DNA of 56,956 bases, taken from contig JASJFT010000263.1 in the NCBI GenBank assembly GCA_030770425.1, positions 1-56,956 of the forward strand, written 5' to 3'. Below, piece after piece: positions 12,035-23,936 of this stretch (positions within the stretch are counted from its first letter, which is position 1; each line of letters starts with the position of its first letter). This stretch comes from Darksidea phi (lineage: Eukaryota; Ascomycota; Dothideomycetes; Pleosporales; Lentitheciaceae). Position numbers and translations under genes: made by a program. The notes under the pieces are model-generated. The model was given only the letters and a program-made list of their open reading frames with translations. It made no database searches and had not been told where the DNA came from.

Positions 12035-14690
12035 TATTTAGAGTATAAGAACTTCTTTAATTTATATTAGTTTTTAGTATTTTTAATAGAAATATAAGAT
12101 TTTAATATAGTATATAATATTAGTAAAGATACTAGAAATAGTATTAAAAGTATTAAGATATATAAATTACTATAAAACTATTTAAAGAGCTTTTTAGCTT
12201 ATTTATTATTATACTTCTTAATCTTATAAATAAGATAAATTATAATTTAAGAGACTAGTATAGCTATTAGAAGAGTATTAAATAACCTTTTATTAAAGTT
12301 TTATATCTAATTATTAAGAATAATAAGTATATTAAAGATTTATTACTATTAGTTAAAGATAAAAGTAGTTTTTTTAGATTATTTTTTTTACTATAATTAT
12401 ACTTATACCTTTAACTTATCGTTATTTTTAATAATTTAAGTACTTATTTAGATAAGTACTTATATATCTTTAAGAAGCTTAAATTTAAAAGAAATTCTAA
12501 GATTATTATTTATATAATATATATACGTAGTAAGCGGCTATTCTAAGTAAGTAGCTACCCTTAAAATATATCTAAAAATCGAAAATCTATATCTTTATAT
12601 CTTTATAATAATCTTTTAGTAATCTTTTAAATTTTAATAGAATATAGATAGTATCTAGATAAAGAGGATATTAAATTTCTAAAAGTTAAAAATTAATATT
12701 CTTTAAGATAGCTATATTTTAGCCCTTAAATTTAAGAAATTTTACCTTTTCTTTAATATCTTACGTACTATTAGTTTTTAGCTTTTAGGAATTTAATATC
12801 CTCTTTATCTAGATACTATCTATATTCTATTAAAATTTAAAAGATTATTAAAAGGTTATTATAAAGATATAAAGGTATAGATTTTCGATTTTTAGATATA
12901 TTTTAAGGGTAGCTACTTATTTAAAATAGCCGCTTACTACGTAAATATATTATCTAAGATCTTTTTATAAAAGTAAAAATAATTAATATTTACTTTAATT
13001 AGTAAAAAGAATTATAATAATAGTATCTTTAAGTTATCTCTTATATTTTATAATTATAAAATCTTTAGAAAGAATTAAAAGAAATTTAAGCTTAAATAAA
13101 TTTTATAAGTAATATTATTAATATTAATTAAAATTAATAGCTTTAAGTACTAGCTTATTCTAAAATATCCTCTTAAGTTAATAATAAAGAGTATATTAAT
13201 AAAAAAGAATAAACTTTAATATAAATACTTTTATATATAATTTTAAGTATTAAAGATTCTTTATAAGCTTAATTTACTTAGCTATTAATTAATATATAAT
13301 TAATAAAACTTAAAAGTAAACTTTATAAAGCTTATAAACTTTTTATAATATAGTTTTTATATAACTTATATTAATTACTAGTCTATTATTATACTTCTTT
13401 ATTTAAGTTTTTAATATAAGATTAGTATTCTTTATAATATAGAGTAAATAGTTATTAGATCTACTTAAATTTAACTTAGACTTTTTAATATATACTTTTA
13501 TTAAAAAGAGTTATAATAGTATTTAAAGTTAAAAAAGTACTTATAAAAATACTTTATTTAATAAACTTTTATATTAATCTAGCTTTTAATATAATTAATA
13601 AGATTAAAGTAATCTTTATATATTTTTTATAAAACTTTTACTTAAAGTTAAGCTTTTATTTAATTAATATATAGTATAAATACTCTTAAGCTTTTATAAA
13701 GTTTTTATAGATAGAAAAGTACCTATAGATAGAGTATACTAAAAAAATCTCTTTAAATTAAGATTTAATTATTTAAAGGTATCTTAGAATTCTTATAAAG
13801 AAAGAAGAAGTTTTATATAAAATTAGAGATCTAGTAAATCTTCTTCTAGTTCTTTATTATTCTAATTATAGGGTACTTTAGTCTAATAATAAATTATTTT
13901 TACTTTACTAAAGGTTAAGGGTTTAATTTTCTTTCTAACTATAGTATATTTAGATTAAAGAGGATCTAATATACTTTTATCTCTATTATTAGATACTAGT
14001 ACTACTAGATTACTTATATATAATATACGTTTACTTAGATTTTTTATAAAGAATATTCCTTTAATTAAAAGAAAATTAGTATTAATTAATAGAAAGAATA
14101 GACTCTATATAGATTTCGTCTTAGCTCTTCTATCTTAGTACTAAATAGAATAGCTATATAATATAGCTAATATCTACTACTAAATTAAAGAAAAAAAAAG
14201 ATTTTTATACTTCTTCTTAATCTTTTTTTTATACTTATTATTATTATCTTTATAAATATTTTATATCTTAATTATTATAAAAAGTATTATATAGTATAAG
14301 TATTAAGTATATATATATTATTTAGTATAAAGAAACTCTTAAAGTAATATCTTTTTTAACCTCTTTTACTAATTAGTAATAAAGACTTTAGATAAGATTT
14401 TAAGTATTATAAAATACTTTTAAAAATACTTAATAATAAGAATATACTAATAATCTTTCTCTTTAAGTATAAAATAATAAGTAATATTAAAGTAAATATT
14501 TAAATAAGTAATATTTATAATATAAAGAAAAGATATATTAAATATATTTATTTTATATATATAATTAAGTAAAAAGATATTAGAATTTACTTTTATTACT
14601 ATATAAAGTTTTAAGTAGATAAATAAAAAAGTATTAATCTATTTAACTTTAATATCTTTATTAACTATATTACTCTACTTTTAGAATTAT
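12035..14690. repeat. RIP-degraded sequence of uncertain identity, possibly 5' part of gypsy F
   Basis: This lies upstream, in the same direction, of sequence that clearly belongs to gypsy F, and may be its gag/pol region. Unlike element A, I could not read a YLDD or zinc-knuckle relic here. The assignment is open: it could be another transposon. A foldback element interrupts it at 12,526-12,941. Confidence 0.4.
12526..12941. mobile_element. Foldback MITE, Fot1/pogo (Tc1-mariner) type
   Basis: This is a 416 bp element whose two ends are inverted copies of about 170 bp. It begins cgtagtaagcggctatt, and its right end, ...tagccgcttactacg, is the inverse. A TA dinucleotide flanks both sides (12,524-12,525 and 12,942-12,943), the TSD of Tc1/mariner elements. 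Fungal Fot1/pogo elements typically have ends of the form (A)CGTA..., which fits. It has no room for a transposase and is a non-autonomous element. It is RIP-mutated along with its surroundings, but its ends keep CpG. Confidence 0.75.
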
Positions 14691-14909
14691 AGTAGTATAA
14701 TTATATATATAAATATATTCTTATTATAATCTATATACTTATAAAGATATATTATAGTTTTAGAACTAATTATTTATAAAACTTAGAATTATACTAAAAT
14801 ACTTCTTATTATTCTATCTTAAGACTAATAGCTAGACTAAGTAAGTAAATAGTAATATTAAAGTATACTTCTAAGTATTTATAAATTTCTATTAAGATAA
14901 CTAGATATA

Positions 14910-15206
14910 TATTAAATAGTCTATAGTTTATAATAATAGACTATAGGGATTTAATTAAGTAAATAGCTAGAGTATATATACGTACGTATAAAATAGAAAT
15001 AATAAAAATAATTTTATTTAAATAATAATCTATAGATAATTCTTAATAATTAAAGAGACTTTAAATAGAAGTTTCTTTTATCTAAAAGAATCGCGTAAAG
15101 CTCTATATATAATAAATTACTAAGAAGATAATTTATATATAAAAATCCTATATAACTATATATAATTAAATATATAAAGTTAATATTAGAACTTAGTAAA
15201 TAAATA
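14910..15206 (-). repeat. LTR of C1 (left)
   Basis: A 297 bp terminal repeat beginning tattaaatag and ending in gaacttagtaaataaata. It pairs with 18,825-19,121 and with the C2 LTRs. Confidence 0.85.
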
Positions 15207-17487
15207 TTAGTAATTTTTCTTTTTTAGTACTAATATTCTATTTAAACTTTTTATACGAATACTAATCTTATATTTTACTTCTTATATTTATATAAAATTA
15301 ATTACTAATCTTAACTACTAATATTATATCTATTAATAATAGATATTAACCTTCTATTAATACGATTAGACTACTAGTAAATAAAACGTAGTCTTAGTTA
15401 GATCTAATTATTAGGTACCTACTAATTCGTTTATTAGTAAGACTATATAAATAGAATTAGTATAGCTTTTTTTTTATATAAAGAAGAAGTCTATTTATAC
15501 TATATTATATAGTATTATATAATAGAATTCTAATTACTAATTTAATTAATCGTAGAATAGTAGGTATTTATCTATAGGTTAGAATTAAATAATTAAGTAT
15601 TTATACGAGGGATAGTAAGAGTAGTTTTATAATATCTCTTTTTTATATAAAATAAAAGTAAGAGTAGAATTAAATTATATAAAAGAAGAGTAGTTTATAG
15701 ATTATATTTCTATTTATAATAAGTAAATAGCTTAAGAAATTAAGTAAATAGATCGAGAATAGTAAATAAACGGATTAAGAGTAGTAAGTAAACGAATTAA
15801 GATAGATAGTAGGTATAAATAGAGGACTAATCTTCTTCTTTATAGTTTTTTTTTTCTTAAATCTAAATCTTATTATTCTCTATATAATTTATTTCTTTTA
15901 CTTTAACTTCTTTCTTTTTTTATATAAATACTAATCCCTAGTAGAACTTTAAAAATTTTAAATTTTAAAAACTTCTTTATATAAAATAGTTCTTATTCCT
16001 ACTTAGACTATTAGTAGTATTAGTATAGATATTAGTACTTCTAGTATTCCTTTTTAAAATCTTATTATATATACTACGTTAACTTATCTCTCTATCTTTC
16101 TACTTATTAGATAGTTAAATAATAAAGCCTTCGTATAAAGCCTCTATATTAATATAAATATCTTCTTCTTTTTTTTATATAAAGAGTTTTAATATTTCTT
16201 AAAATAAAAAGAGGATTATAGTAGTAATATCTTTATATAATAAGTTATAAGTAGTTTAGAATATAAATATTTAGAAGTTTATTATAAAAATTATATAAAG
16301 AAAAAGATACTTTTATATAGTACTTATATAGAGTTATAATATAACTTTTATTACTTTTTACTAGAAGTATTATAGTCGTATAATAAGGAATATTAAGCTC
16401 TTTATTAAATATTATATAATATCTAGCTTTTAGGGTAATACCTATACTTTATATATATAGTAGTTATATAGAATTTAGTATAACTACTACGACTAATAGA
16501 TATAAGTATTAGAGAAGAGAGAAAGAAGAGATAGAAGGGGGTAAAAGAAGAGTAGAAGAGGGTAGAAAGAAGAATTTTTTTTATTTTTTCTTTATTTTTC
16601 TTTTATAATTAACTAGGATAGGTAGAAAAAGTTTATACTTTTTTATAAGAATAAATATACTTTATATAAACTATAATAATAAAGAAAAGATAGAAGAAAA
16701 ATAGCTAAGTATAGAAGTTAAAGTTATTTATATAAAAGAGAGATTTTTATATAATTATAAAGTAGAGACTACCTCTTATTATTAGAGAAAGAGAATATTA
16801 TTATATAAAAGTTCGGGTATATATTAAAAAGAATAAGGATTCTATTAGATATTCTAAAGAAAAGAAGAGAAAGAAGAAGAAGAAGAAGAAAAAGAGTCTT
16901 ATTAGAAGTTCTTATTATTCTTAGAACTTAATTCTTCTTAGATATTATTATATACGTTACTAATTAGTATTAAAGATAGTTAAGATAGTAGCTATATAGA
17001 TATAATAAGAACTAAGGTTCTTTATATAGAAGAGAGGGGTTTATATAGTAGATTAATTAGGGTCTCTTTATACTATTTTAAAATAGTATTATATAAAAAT
17101 CTAGATATATATCTTAAAGGCTAAGAATCCTAGTAGGTATTTTAAAAAGAAGAAGAAGAAGAAAGAAAAGAGTCTTATTAAATATCCTTCTTATTTCTCT
17201 TAGAGCTTATTTTTCTCTTAGTAGTATCGTATAGGATATATATTAGAAGTCTTTAGAATTTCGACTTAATCTTCTTAATACTAAAGTTTTACTATATAAT
17301 ATTATATAATCTTTATAATTAAGTAGTCTTAAAATCTAATATAGGGAATATATCTTATTTTTAAAAAAGACTCTTAAATTCTTTCTTAAATATATAATTT
17401 ATATAGTTCTAATAACTAATAGTTTATTCTTAAAAGTTTTTAAGAAAGAATTATATAAAGATTTAATCTATTATACTTATTATATAT

Positions 17488-18184
17488 TTCCTCCCCTAAG
17501 AGCTTAGGCTACTACTCGGTATAATATTATATTAGCTTCTAAGCTAGCTATATTTTTTATAATTTTAATTATCTTATTATATTTTAATATTTCGATATCT
17601 TATATAATAGTATAGATAGTAACTATAGGATAATAATAGCTTTTAATTTACTAATAATATATATAGATAGTTAAATACGTTAATAATACTAAACCCTCTA
17701 CGATTAGACGAATAATCGTTAGCGAAGATATATAGTTAGTAGGTATTAATAATAAGTTTAAGAAAGAGGTAAGGAAGCTAGCTAAGAATAAGGAATAGAT
17801 ATAGTAAGAAAGCTAGCTAAGAATAAGAGATAGATATAGTAAGAAAGCTAGCTAAGAATAAGAGATAGATATAAGTAGAATACTAGTATTATTATAGGTA
17901 ATTTTTATACTATAGATAGTAGTATTAGTATATTAACTTCTTACTACTACTATTAGTCTTCTAATTAGACTTTATAGTTTAGTATTATATATTATTTCTT
18001 ATCTAGCGTCTTAATATTTAAAATATTATCTTATTAGTATCTTATAATCGATAGTACTATATATAGCTTTATAGCTTTATTATTATATATAAGGTATAGG
18101 TATAGTATCTCTACTATATATAAACTTCTACTATATTTTATATAGATCTTTTAAAGAGACTTCTATTATATAAATCTAAATTAA
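17488..18184 (+). mobile_element. Family-B repeat copy B3 (internally deleted, 0.7 kb)
   Basis: It starts ttcctcccctaagagctta and ends ctaaattaa. It lies inside copia derivative C1, where C2 has uninterrupted sequence. A direct repeat atacttattatatat flanks it at 17,473-17,487 and 18,185-18,199, so the TSD is about 12-15 bp depending on where the terminus is drawn. It is about 0.5 kb shorter than B4 and B5, through loss of the middle. It has about three units of the 32 bp internal repeat at 17,771-17,873. Confidence 0.8.
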
Positions 18185-18824
18185 ATACTTATTATATATA
18201 AGTTAGCTAGGGTATATCTAATAAATAAATTTAGCTAGATAACATCTTTTTCTAAATTAATAGTAATATTATTAAGGTTAATTCTATTACTTTAATATCT
18301 TAGATCGATTTCTTTTTATAAAATTTCTATTAAGATATTTATATTTTAAGTATATTCTTCGTATAAAGTATTATTTCTTTTAGTTATTAGTCTATTCTTC
18401 TTTATATATATCGATAGTAATAATAGAGAGTAGATAACTTATTTTATTATTATAATTCGATTTATTAGTATTACTTTTACGTTTATACGATAGTAAGAGA
18501 AGATAGATAGATAGATTATAGACTTATATTCGTATAATAGTAGTTAGAAAAGAAGTTATAGTTATATTTATTAATTTATTAGCTATCTACCTTTATATAA
18601 AAGAAGTTAATCTTCTTTTCTATATAGATATACGAGATAGAGTTAGTATATAATACTTATTAACTTAATCTCTACTTTCTATATAGAATAGGTTTAAAAT
18701 AAAGTCTAGGGTAATCTAGAAGGTCTTCGTCTTTATTTTTACTAATTTACGATTTTACTATATAGAGTAGAAGCTTATTATAGTAATTTATTAGCTTCTA
18801 TCGTATAGTTTAATTACTAATTAG

Positions 18825-19121
18825 TATTAAATAGTCTATAGTTTATAATAATAGACTATAGAGATTTAACTAAGTAAATAGCTAGAGTATATATACGTAC
18901 GTACGAAATAGAAATAATAAAAATAATTTAATTTAAATAATAATTTATAGATAATTCTTAATAACTAAAAAAACTTTAGATAGAAGCTTCTTTTATTTAG
19001 AAAAATTATATAAAGCTCTATATATAGTAAATTACTAAGAAGATAATCTATATATATAAATTCTACGTAACTATATATAATTAAACGTATAAGGTTAGTA
19101 CTAGAACTTAGTAAACGAATA
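18825..19121 (-). repeat. LTR of C1 (right)
   Basis: A 297 bp terminal repeat, the same length as its partner, followed by the TSD atata. The pair differs by RIP-type substitutions only. Confidence 0.85.
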
Positions 19122-19906
19122 ATATAATAACTTTCTCTAATAGAATTTACTATAAATAATATTATCTTTAAAATAACTAGTATTTCTCTATTCTTTACTA
19201 ATTATAGCTTTTATCTAAAATTTAGGATTAAGCCTAGCTAAATAATATTATTAACTAGTTCGACTATATTATTACCTAGTTAAAAGCTATTATTAAATAA
19301 TCTATTAAGTACTATAAATACTATATAAATAAGAAGTAGAAAGATATATTAAGGTTTATTATAGAAGATAAGATCTTTATAGATATAAGAAATATAAAAA
19401 TTAATAAACTAATAAAAAAAGAAGATAATAAAATAGTAAATCTATTTAAAGTTTTAAAAGTTTATAATTAAATATATATTCTAGAACTTCTAGTAATTAT
19501 AAAAATATTTCTAATATTCTATAACTTATTACTTTAATTAAAATACCCCTCTTAAAGACTTCTAGAATAAAATATAATAAATAAAGCCGAGTTTTAATAT
19601 TTTAGAGGAAGAATACTTAAATAAGAAGATAGAATAGAGAAACTAATTAAATAATAGGAATTTAAGTCCCTATTAAACTACTATAATAAGAACCTATAAT
19701 AACTAATATACTTAATTAAATAGAAATATTATTCTATTATTTAGTAGCTAGTATCTAATCTATAAGATTAAGAGAGTATAATCTATTAATTTTATAATAA
19801 CTATCTAGATAAACCTACCCTAAGATAGATTTAAAGAATATTAATATTAATAAATTTTCTTTTTATAAAGCTATCTAAGATATATAACTATTTAAAGAAG
19901 AGGTAT

Positions 19907-20083
19907 TATTATAATACTAACTTATAACTATTTATATCTATTATATATTATACTTATAGTTATAATACTCTTTTTACTAGATTTTATTATATTAGATATA
20001 TATAGTTCTTATTTATTTTAATATTAGTTCTTTATAATATAACTTATATTCTATCTTAATCCTAGTATATTTATACTATAATA
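19907..20083 (+). repeat. 3' LTR of gypsy F
   Basis: It is 177 bp, the same length as the LTRs of element A, and aligns to their reverse complement along the whole length. It starts tattataata and ends tatactataata. Confidence 0.8.
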
Positions 20084-21195
20084 TATATATTCTTAGAATT
20101 TTATCTCTTTTAATCTATTTACTTATACTACCTACTCGTTTATAAAATATATTATACTTAATAATAAAAAGTAATAATTTAAAAATTAATACTTTTAATT
20201 AATATTATTATTAATTAATATCTATTCTTATTCTACAACTAAGCTTTCTATTCTTCTTATTCTAACGTTATTAAGATTATTTACTAGGCTTATTATATAA
20301 TTCTAGTTATTTAAATCTATTCTTAAGCTTTTACTACTCTTTTATTATAAGCTTAAGAGTTTAATTAAGTTCTTTAGTATCTTTAATAGATTTTTATTTC
20401 TTCTTCTTTATCTTAAGCCTTTAGTAGTAATAAGACTCTTTTTTATTATAAAAGAAGTAGTTCTAGAATATAAACTTAAAATAGCCTTTCTATCTTTTAT
20501 ATATATAGCTATATAGAAAAGTCTTATTTATTTATCTCTAGATTTTATAATCCTTTTATTAGTATAGAAAAACTATAGATATTTTATTAGACTAGATTAT
20601 ATTTTTAAAATCTTTTATTATCTAATTCTTATAGTCTAAATATTATCTTAATCTATTCTTCTTTATCTTTTTTATTAGTTTAGACTTTCTTATAAGCTTT
20701 ATTTTCTTAAATCTCTTCTTCTTAAGTAGTTACTAGATTATTATAGTAGATATATCTAATTCTTTCTTATAAGCTTTATTTTCTTAAATCTCTTCTTCTT
20801 AAGTAGTTACTAGATTATTATAGTAGATATATCTAATTCTTTCTTAACTAAAAGAACTAGTAAGATTAGTATAAGCTTTCTTCTATTTATATCTATTACG
20901 TCGTACTTTTTAAAGAATAGAATTACGAACTTTAGCTATTTATTTAATAGGTCTACTAGAATAAGAAGAGTCTTAAAGCTACTCGTTTTAAATCTCTAGA
21001 GAAAGGTAATTAGGATCTAAGCCTCGTTTAATAGCCTATATATAGATAGAGTTAATCGTTCGTACTAAAATACCCGTTTTTTTTAACGATTTCGGACGTT
21101 ATTTTACCTTTAAAAGGAGACTTAAGGGTAATAATTAAAGTCTAAGTAATAATATTAGTATTTAGAGCTATAGTAGTAACGATTTTTAGTATATT
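20084..21195. repeat. Unassigned RIP-degraded flank with a 77 bp duplication
   Basis: AT-rich sequence with no recognisable element. It contains a near-perfect tandem duplication with period 77 bp (about 20,686-20,845; both units start tttcttataagc). From about 20,870 CpG becomes more frequent towards the island border. Confidence 0.55.
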
Positions 21196-22150
21196 CAATG
21201 AGGTTCCTATAGCTTCTATGGCCACGTCAGCCAGAATTCAGCTGCCAAGAATGGTGGCTTTTGTGGCGTTGATACCCCTGTCAGGCAAGAACTTTTGAAA
21301 CGCACCTCCGTACTAGCGGATAAGCTGCCCCCAATAATAATAAAAACTGGCCGAGACCATCATTTTGCTGTTGAAAAGCTGCTGTAGCGCTCGGAGCACC
21401 GGCGCTGAGCCTCCGGCCTCTGTAAAATCCTTGTCGCGTCGCCTTTATATGGTGTTGAGCTTGCCTAGTAGGCGCTAGCGAGGGCGCTGGCGAGGGCGCT
21501 GGCCAGGTAGCTTGCTCAGCGCTAGCTCTGATGAATAGTGATAGCTATAGGAAGGTCATATATAGTATAACTACATACAAAGTGTAGTAATAGACTGATA
21601 GAGATCTGATTATCGGCGTACCGAACGCGACCCAAGGTCTGACAATAGACGCACGGATATCTGACGACTGATAATCTAGGCGTACCGAACACGACCGTCA
21701 GATGCTGAAAAGTCGGTAATTTTACCTAGCGCCAACCTTACTAACCCCCCCTGTACGCCACAAAACAGAAAAACTGGCTTTTCAACAGCGCCGTACCGAA
21801 CAGGCCCTAACCCATGTGCTCCTCTTTGTCTCCCTCGTGCTATTCCAGCGGACGATTCTCCAGCAATCCTAGACATTACGGAACCAGCCCTGCGCCGTTG
21901 AGCACAATCCAGAAGATCTCGACTCAGGGTGGATGTTGTGTTATTGCTTCTACTGGCCACCGTGAAGTGTGCGCCAGCTTGGATTGTTGTGGTGGCGCGT
22001 CCCTGGTTTCAGCTCCTCCAGCCACTAGAATCCTCAGTTCTTATTCCTCAACTGAAAGCCCCTTGACAGTAGCCCCCATGTTGGGCATTTGCATCCCGCA
22101 ACTTTCCCGACACACCAACCCTCGCACTCTTCTGATCGCAAGCAGCAAAT
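21196..22150. other. Non-coding left part of gene island 2
   Basis: GC-balanced sequence without a convincing gene. A motif cgtaccgaac recurs at about 21,617, 21,681 and 21,791, and a 12 bp unit gagggcgctggc is repeated in tandem near 21,479-21,502. Both hint at remnants of a DNA transposon. From about 21,990 to 22,150 the sequence is presumed promoter and 5' UTR of the next gene, with pyrimidine-rich stretches before the ATG. Confidence 0.4.
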
Positions 22151-23839
22151 ATGGCCGGACAGTTGAGCGCTGGCGCCATTGTCACTTTCGTGTTCATCTG
22201 TCTAGGACTGCTGATCTTCTTCATCACGCTGTGTTGCTGCTGGAGCCGCCGCAATAGCAGCTCTGGTGTGCGGATGGTCCTAGGCATCTCGTCAAGCTTC
22301 GCCCTCGTCGTTACGATTCCACTTGCCGTCATGGTGCACATCGTCGGGAATATTTACCTTTCACTCAAGAGAAGGCGGTTCATAGTAGTAGTACGGCTCC
22401 TTAGCGGATTGCTGTGCGCTGTCTTGGGCGGATTTGCAGCGTACAATGCCGCCGCGCTGATGCGTTCGCGTCCGCGCGAGGACGTCTTACACTGGAACAG
22501 ATGGGCAGCCAGCTGTTTAATTAGCACCATCATAGTGAGTTACTTTCTAATCACGTTCGTTCTGGCCGTACATACGGTGTGCTGATACTTGACGCTCCAG
22601 GGATGGATCTACGTTGTCTTCAATATCGTTGTCCTCTATTGCGTAAGACAGGTGTGGACATGGCGACCGCACGGTTTTCCGTGGTGGTTTCTCGTCACGG
22701 ATGCCCTGACCGCCCTATCTATCATCGCCGCCATGGTCATAGTCCCCACCGAGCAGGCCCTCATCCCCGTAACTCAGTGTCGAGCTGTGGCCGACCAGTC
22801 TGCAATGTTTCGCTCCGCTGCGTCCGCGCTCAGCATGTCGCCCGCTCATGCCTGCAGATATCTTGTCACCACCTATGCACTAGAGATCGCTGTCATGTAA
22901 GATAATCCAAATCCAAGTCCTGGATTCTCCTCGATTGGCCGGGAGCTAACCAGATATCATGATAGTTTTATCTGCTGCCTCCAACTTATCCTTTGCTTGC
23001 CGGCTGCATACTCGTTGTTTCCCATCTTCCCGATTAGAGTCCTGCACCGGAAGTTCCGCAAAACGAATCCCGCCCGGGGTCAAAAGGACGCCGCTATTCC
23101 TCTATCCAAAGTGAAATTGAGCCTGTTCCCACCATCGACCGCACCATCAACCGCCCAAGCCGACCCTCTCGTGCGGGCATTGGGCGAAGCCGCGGTTGCA
23201 GCAAGCATATCAAGCAACCTCCACTACCTTGATATCGTGAATCTCGGGTTGACGTGCCGCGGAATGCACCGAGCAATGTTCTCCACAAACAGTAGCTGGG
23301 AGTCGTCGCGCATCGAGTTGCTTCATCTCTCTTCCTGTATAAACGGCAGTAAGCAGGAGTGCTGGGGCTGTGCAAGGCAGATATGTGAGGTCAGTAAAGC
23401 AGCAAACCAACACGGACTGAGTATAGTCGCTTACTAGTGGTACGAACAGGGTTGCCAAATGAAACAAAATGTCCCTATTCCCGCAGCCGAATGGCACATG
23501 CTTTGTTGCGTGGCCTTCTGCACGAGATGCGCCGCTGCAAAGACATATCCTGCTATTCTTGGACACTATGTCGCATGCCCGATGGAGTGGGTGAAGAAAA
23601 AGAGTAGCGGGGAAATGAACTTCGAGGTACAGCTGTGTAGAGACTGCGATGCCAGGACCGCCGAGGAGGCCGTCGACCGTCGAGATAAGCGGGAGGTGCG
23701 AAATATGCAGAAGCTTGTGAAAGTGAACGGGCCACGGTGTCACAGCTGCGCAAGGGATCTCACGGGACATGTGCCATGGTGGGCTTGTTGTAAATGCGGT
23801 ATGGGGTGCGACTGGAAAGGGCATTTCCCAGACAAGTAG
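22151..23839 (+). CDS. Multi-pass membrane protein with F-box-like segment and zinc motif
   Basis: Function unknown. The exon model is 22151-22534, 22601-22896, 22966-23389 and 23450-23839, which gives one 497-residue frame. Introns are 66, 69 and 60 bp; the second has a gctaac branch point, and the third uses a less usual GTCAGT donor. The start context is aaatATGGCC. The N-terminal half is membranous, with hydrophobic helices at about residues 8-30, 42-66, 83-104, 117-145, 158-178 and 220-243, and then a basic RKFRK stretch. The C-terminal half has a segment with the pattern YLDIVNLGLTCRGMHRAMF, like the start of fungal F-box-type domains. A zinc-type C4 cluster CWGC-x4-CEGC and further Cys pairs (CTRC, CRDC, CHSC, CCKC) follow. 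Splicing intron 3 is what brings the four cysteines together, which supports the model. The combination suggests a membrane-anchored adaptor, but this is inference. Confidence 0.7.
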
Positions 23840-23936
23840 GCTATAATTAATTCAATGAGCGATGCGATTTTCCTATTCCAGCTATCATTGGCAGTTGTAA
23901 GTCTCACAATTGTCCGTTATATCGGTCACAACAATT

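Larger units (their letters stand above)
14910..19121 (-). mobile_element. Ty1/copia derivative C1, internally deleted, carrying B3
   Basis: This is bounded by two 297 bp LTRs (14,910-15,206 and 18,825-19,121) and by the 5 bp TSD atata (14,905-14,909 and 19,122-19,126). The outer internal segments (15,207 to about 16,690, and about 16,690-18,824) align with both ends of the full copia element C2. The approximately 4.4 kb between, which in C2 holds pol, is missing. C1 therefore looks like a non-autonomous deletion derivative. Family-B copy B3 is inserted at 17,488. Coding direction is taken from C2 (minus). Confidence 0.8.
14690..20083 (+). mobile_element. Ty3/gypsy relic F (same family as A), interrupted by C1
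   Basis: Sequence at about 14,690-14,904, continuing at 19,127-19,906 after removal of C1, matches the reverse complement of element A (about 3,290 down to 2,295). It ends in a 177 bp LTR at 19,907-20,083 with the same termini. Orientation is plus, the opposite of A. A purine-rich stretch just before 19,907 (aaagaagaggtat) fits the polypurine tract. The 5' extent is uncertain. There is no room for the full 6 kb internal region before gene island 1, so the element is 5'-truncated or rearranged. Confidence 0.65.
12035..21195. repeat. AT-rich RIP-mutated transposon block 2
   Basis: CpA and TpG are again nearly absent (isolated exceptions near 18,241 and 20,235) and no ORFs exist. It contains a gypsy relic F, a copia derivative C1, family-B copy B3 and a foldback element. 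Normal composition resumes near 21,196. Confidence 0.92.

Noticed and set aside
21676..21960. 94-codon minus-strand ORF and the overlapping plus-strand ORF at 21,814-22,257
   Set aside because: Both lie upstream of or overlap the start of the membrane-protein gene in other frames and show no protein features.
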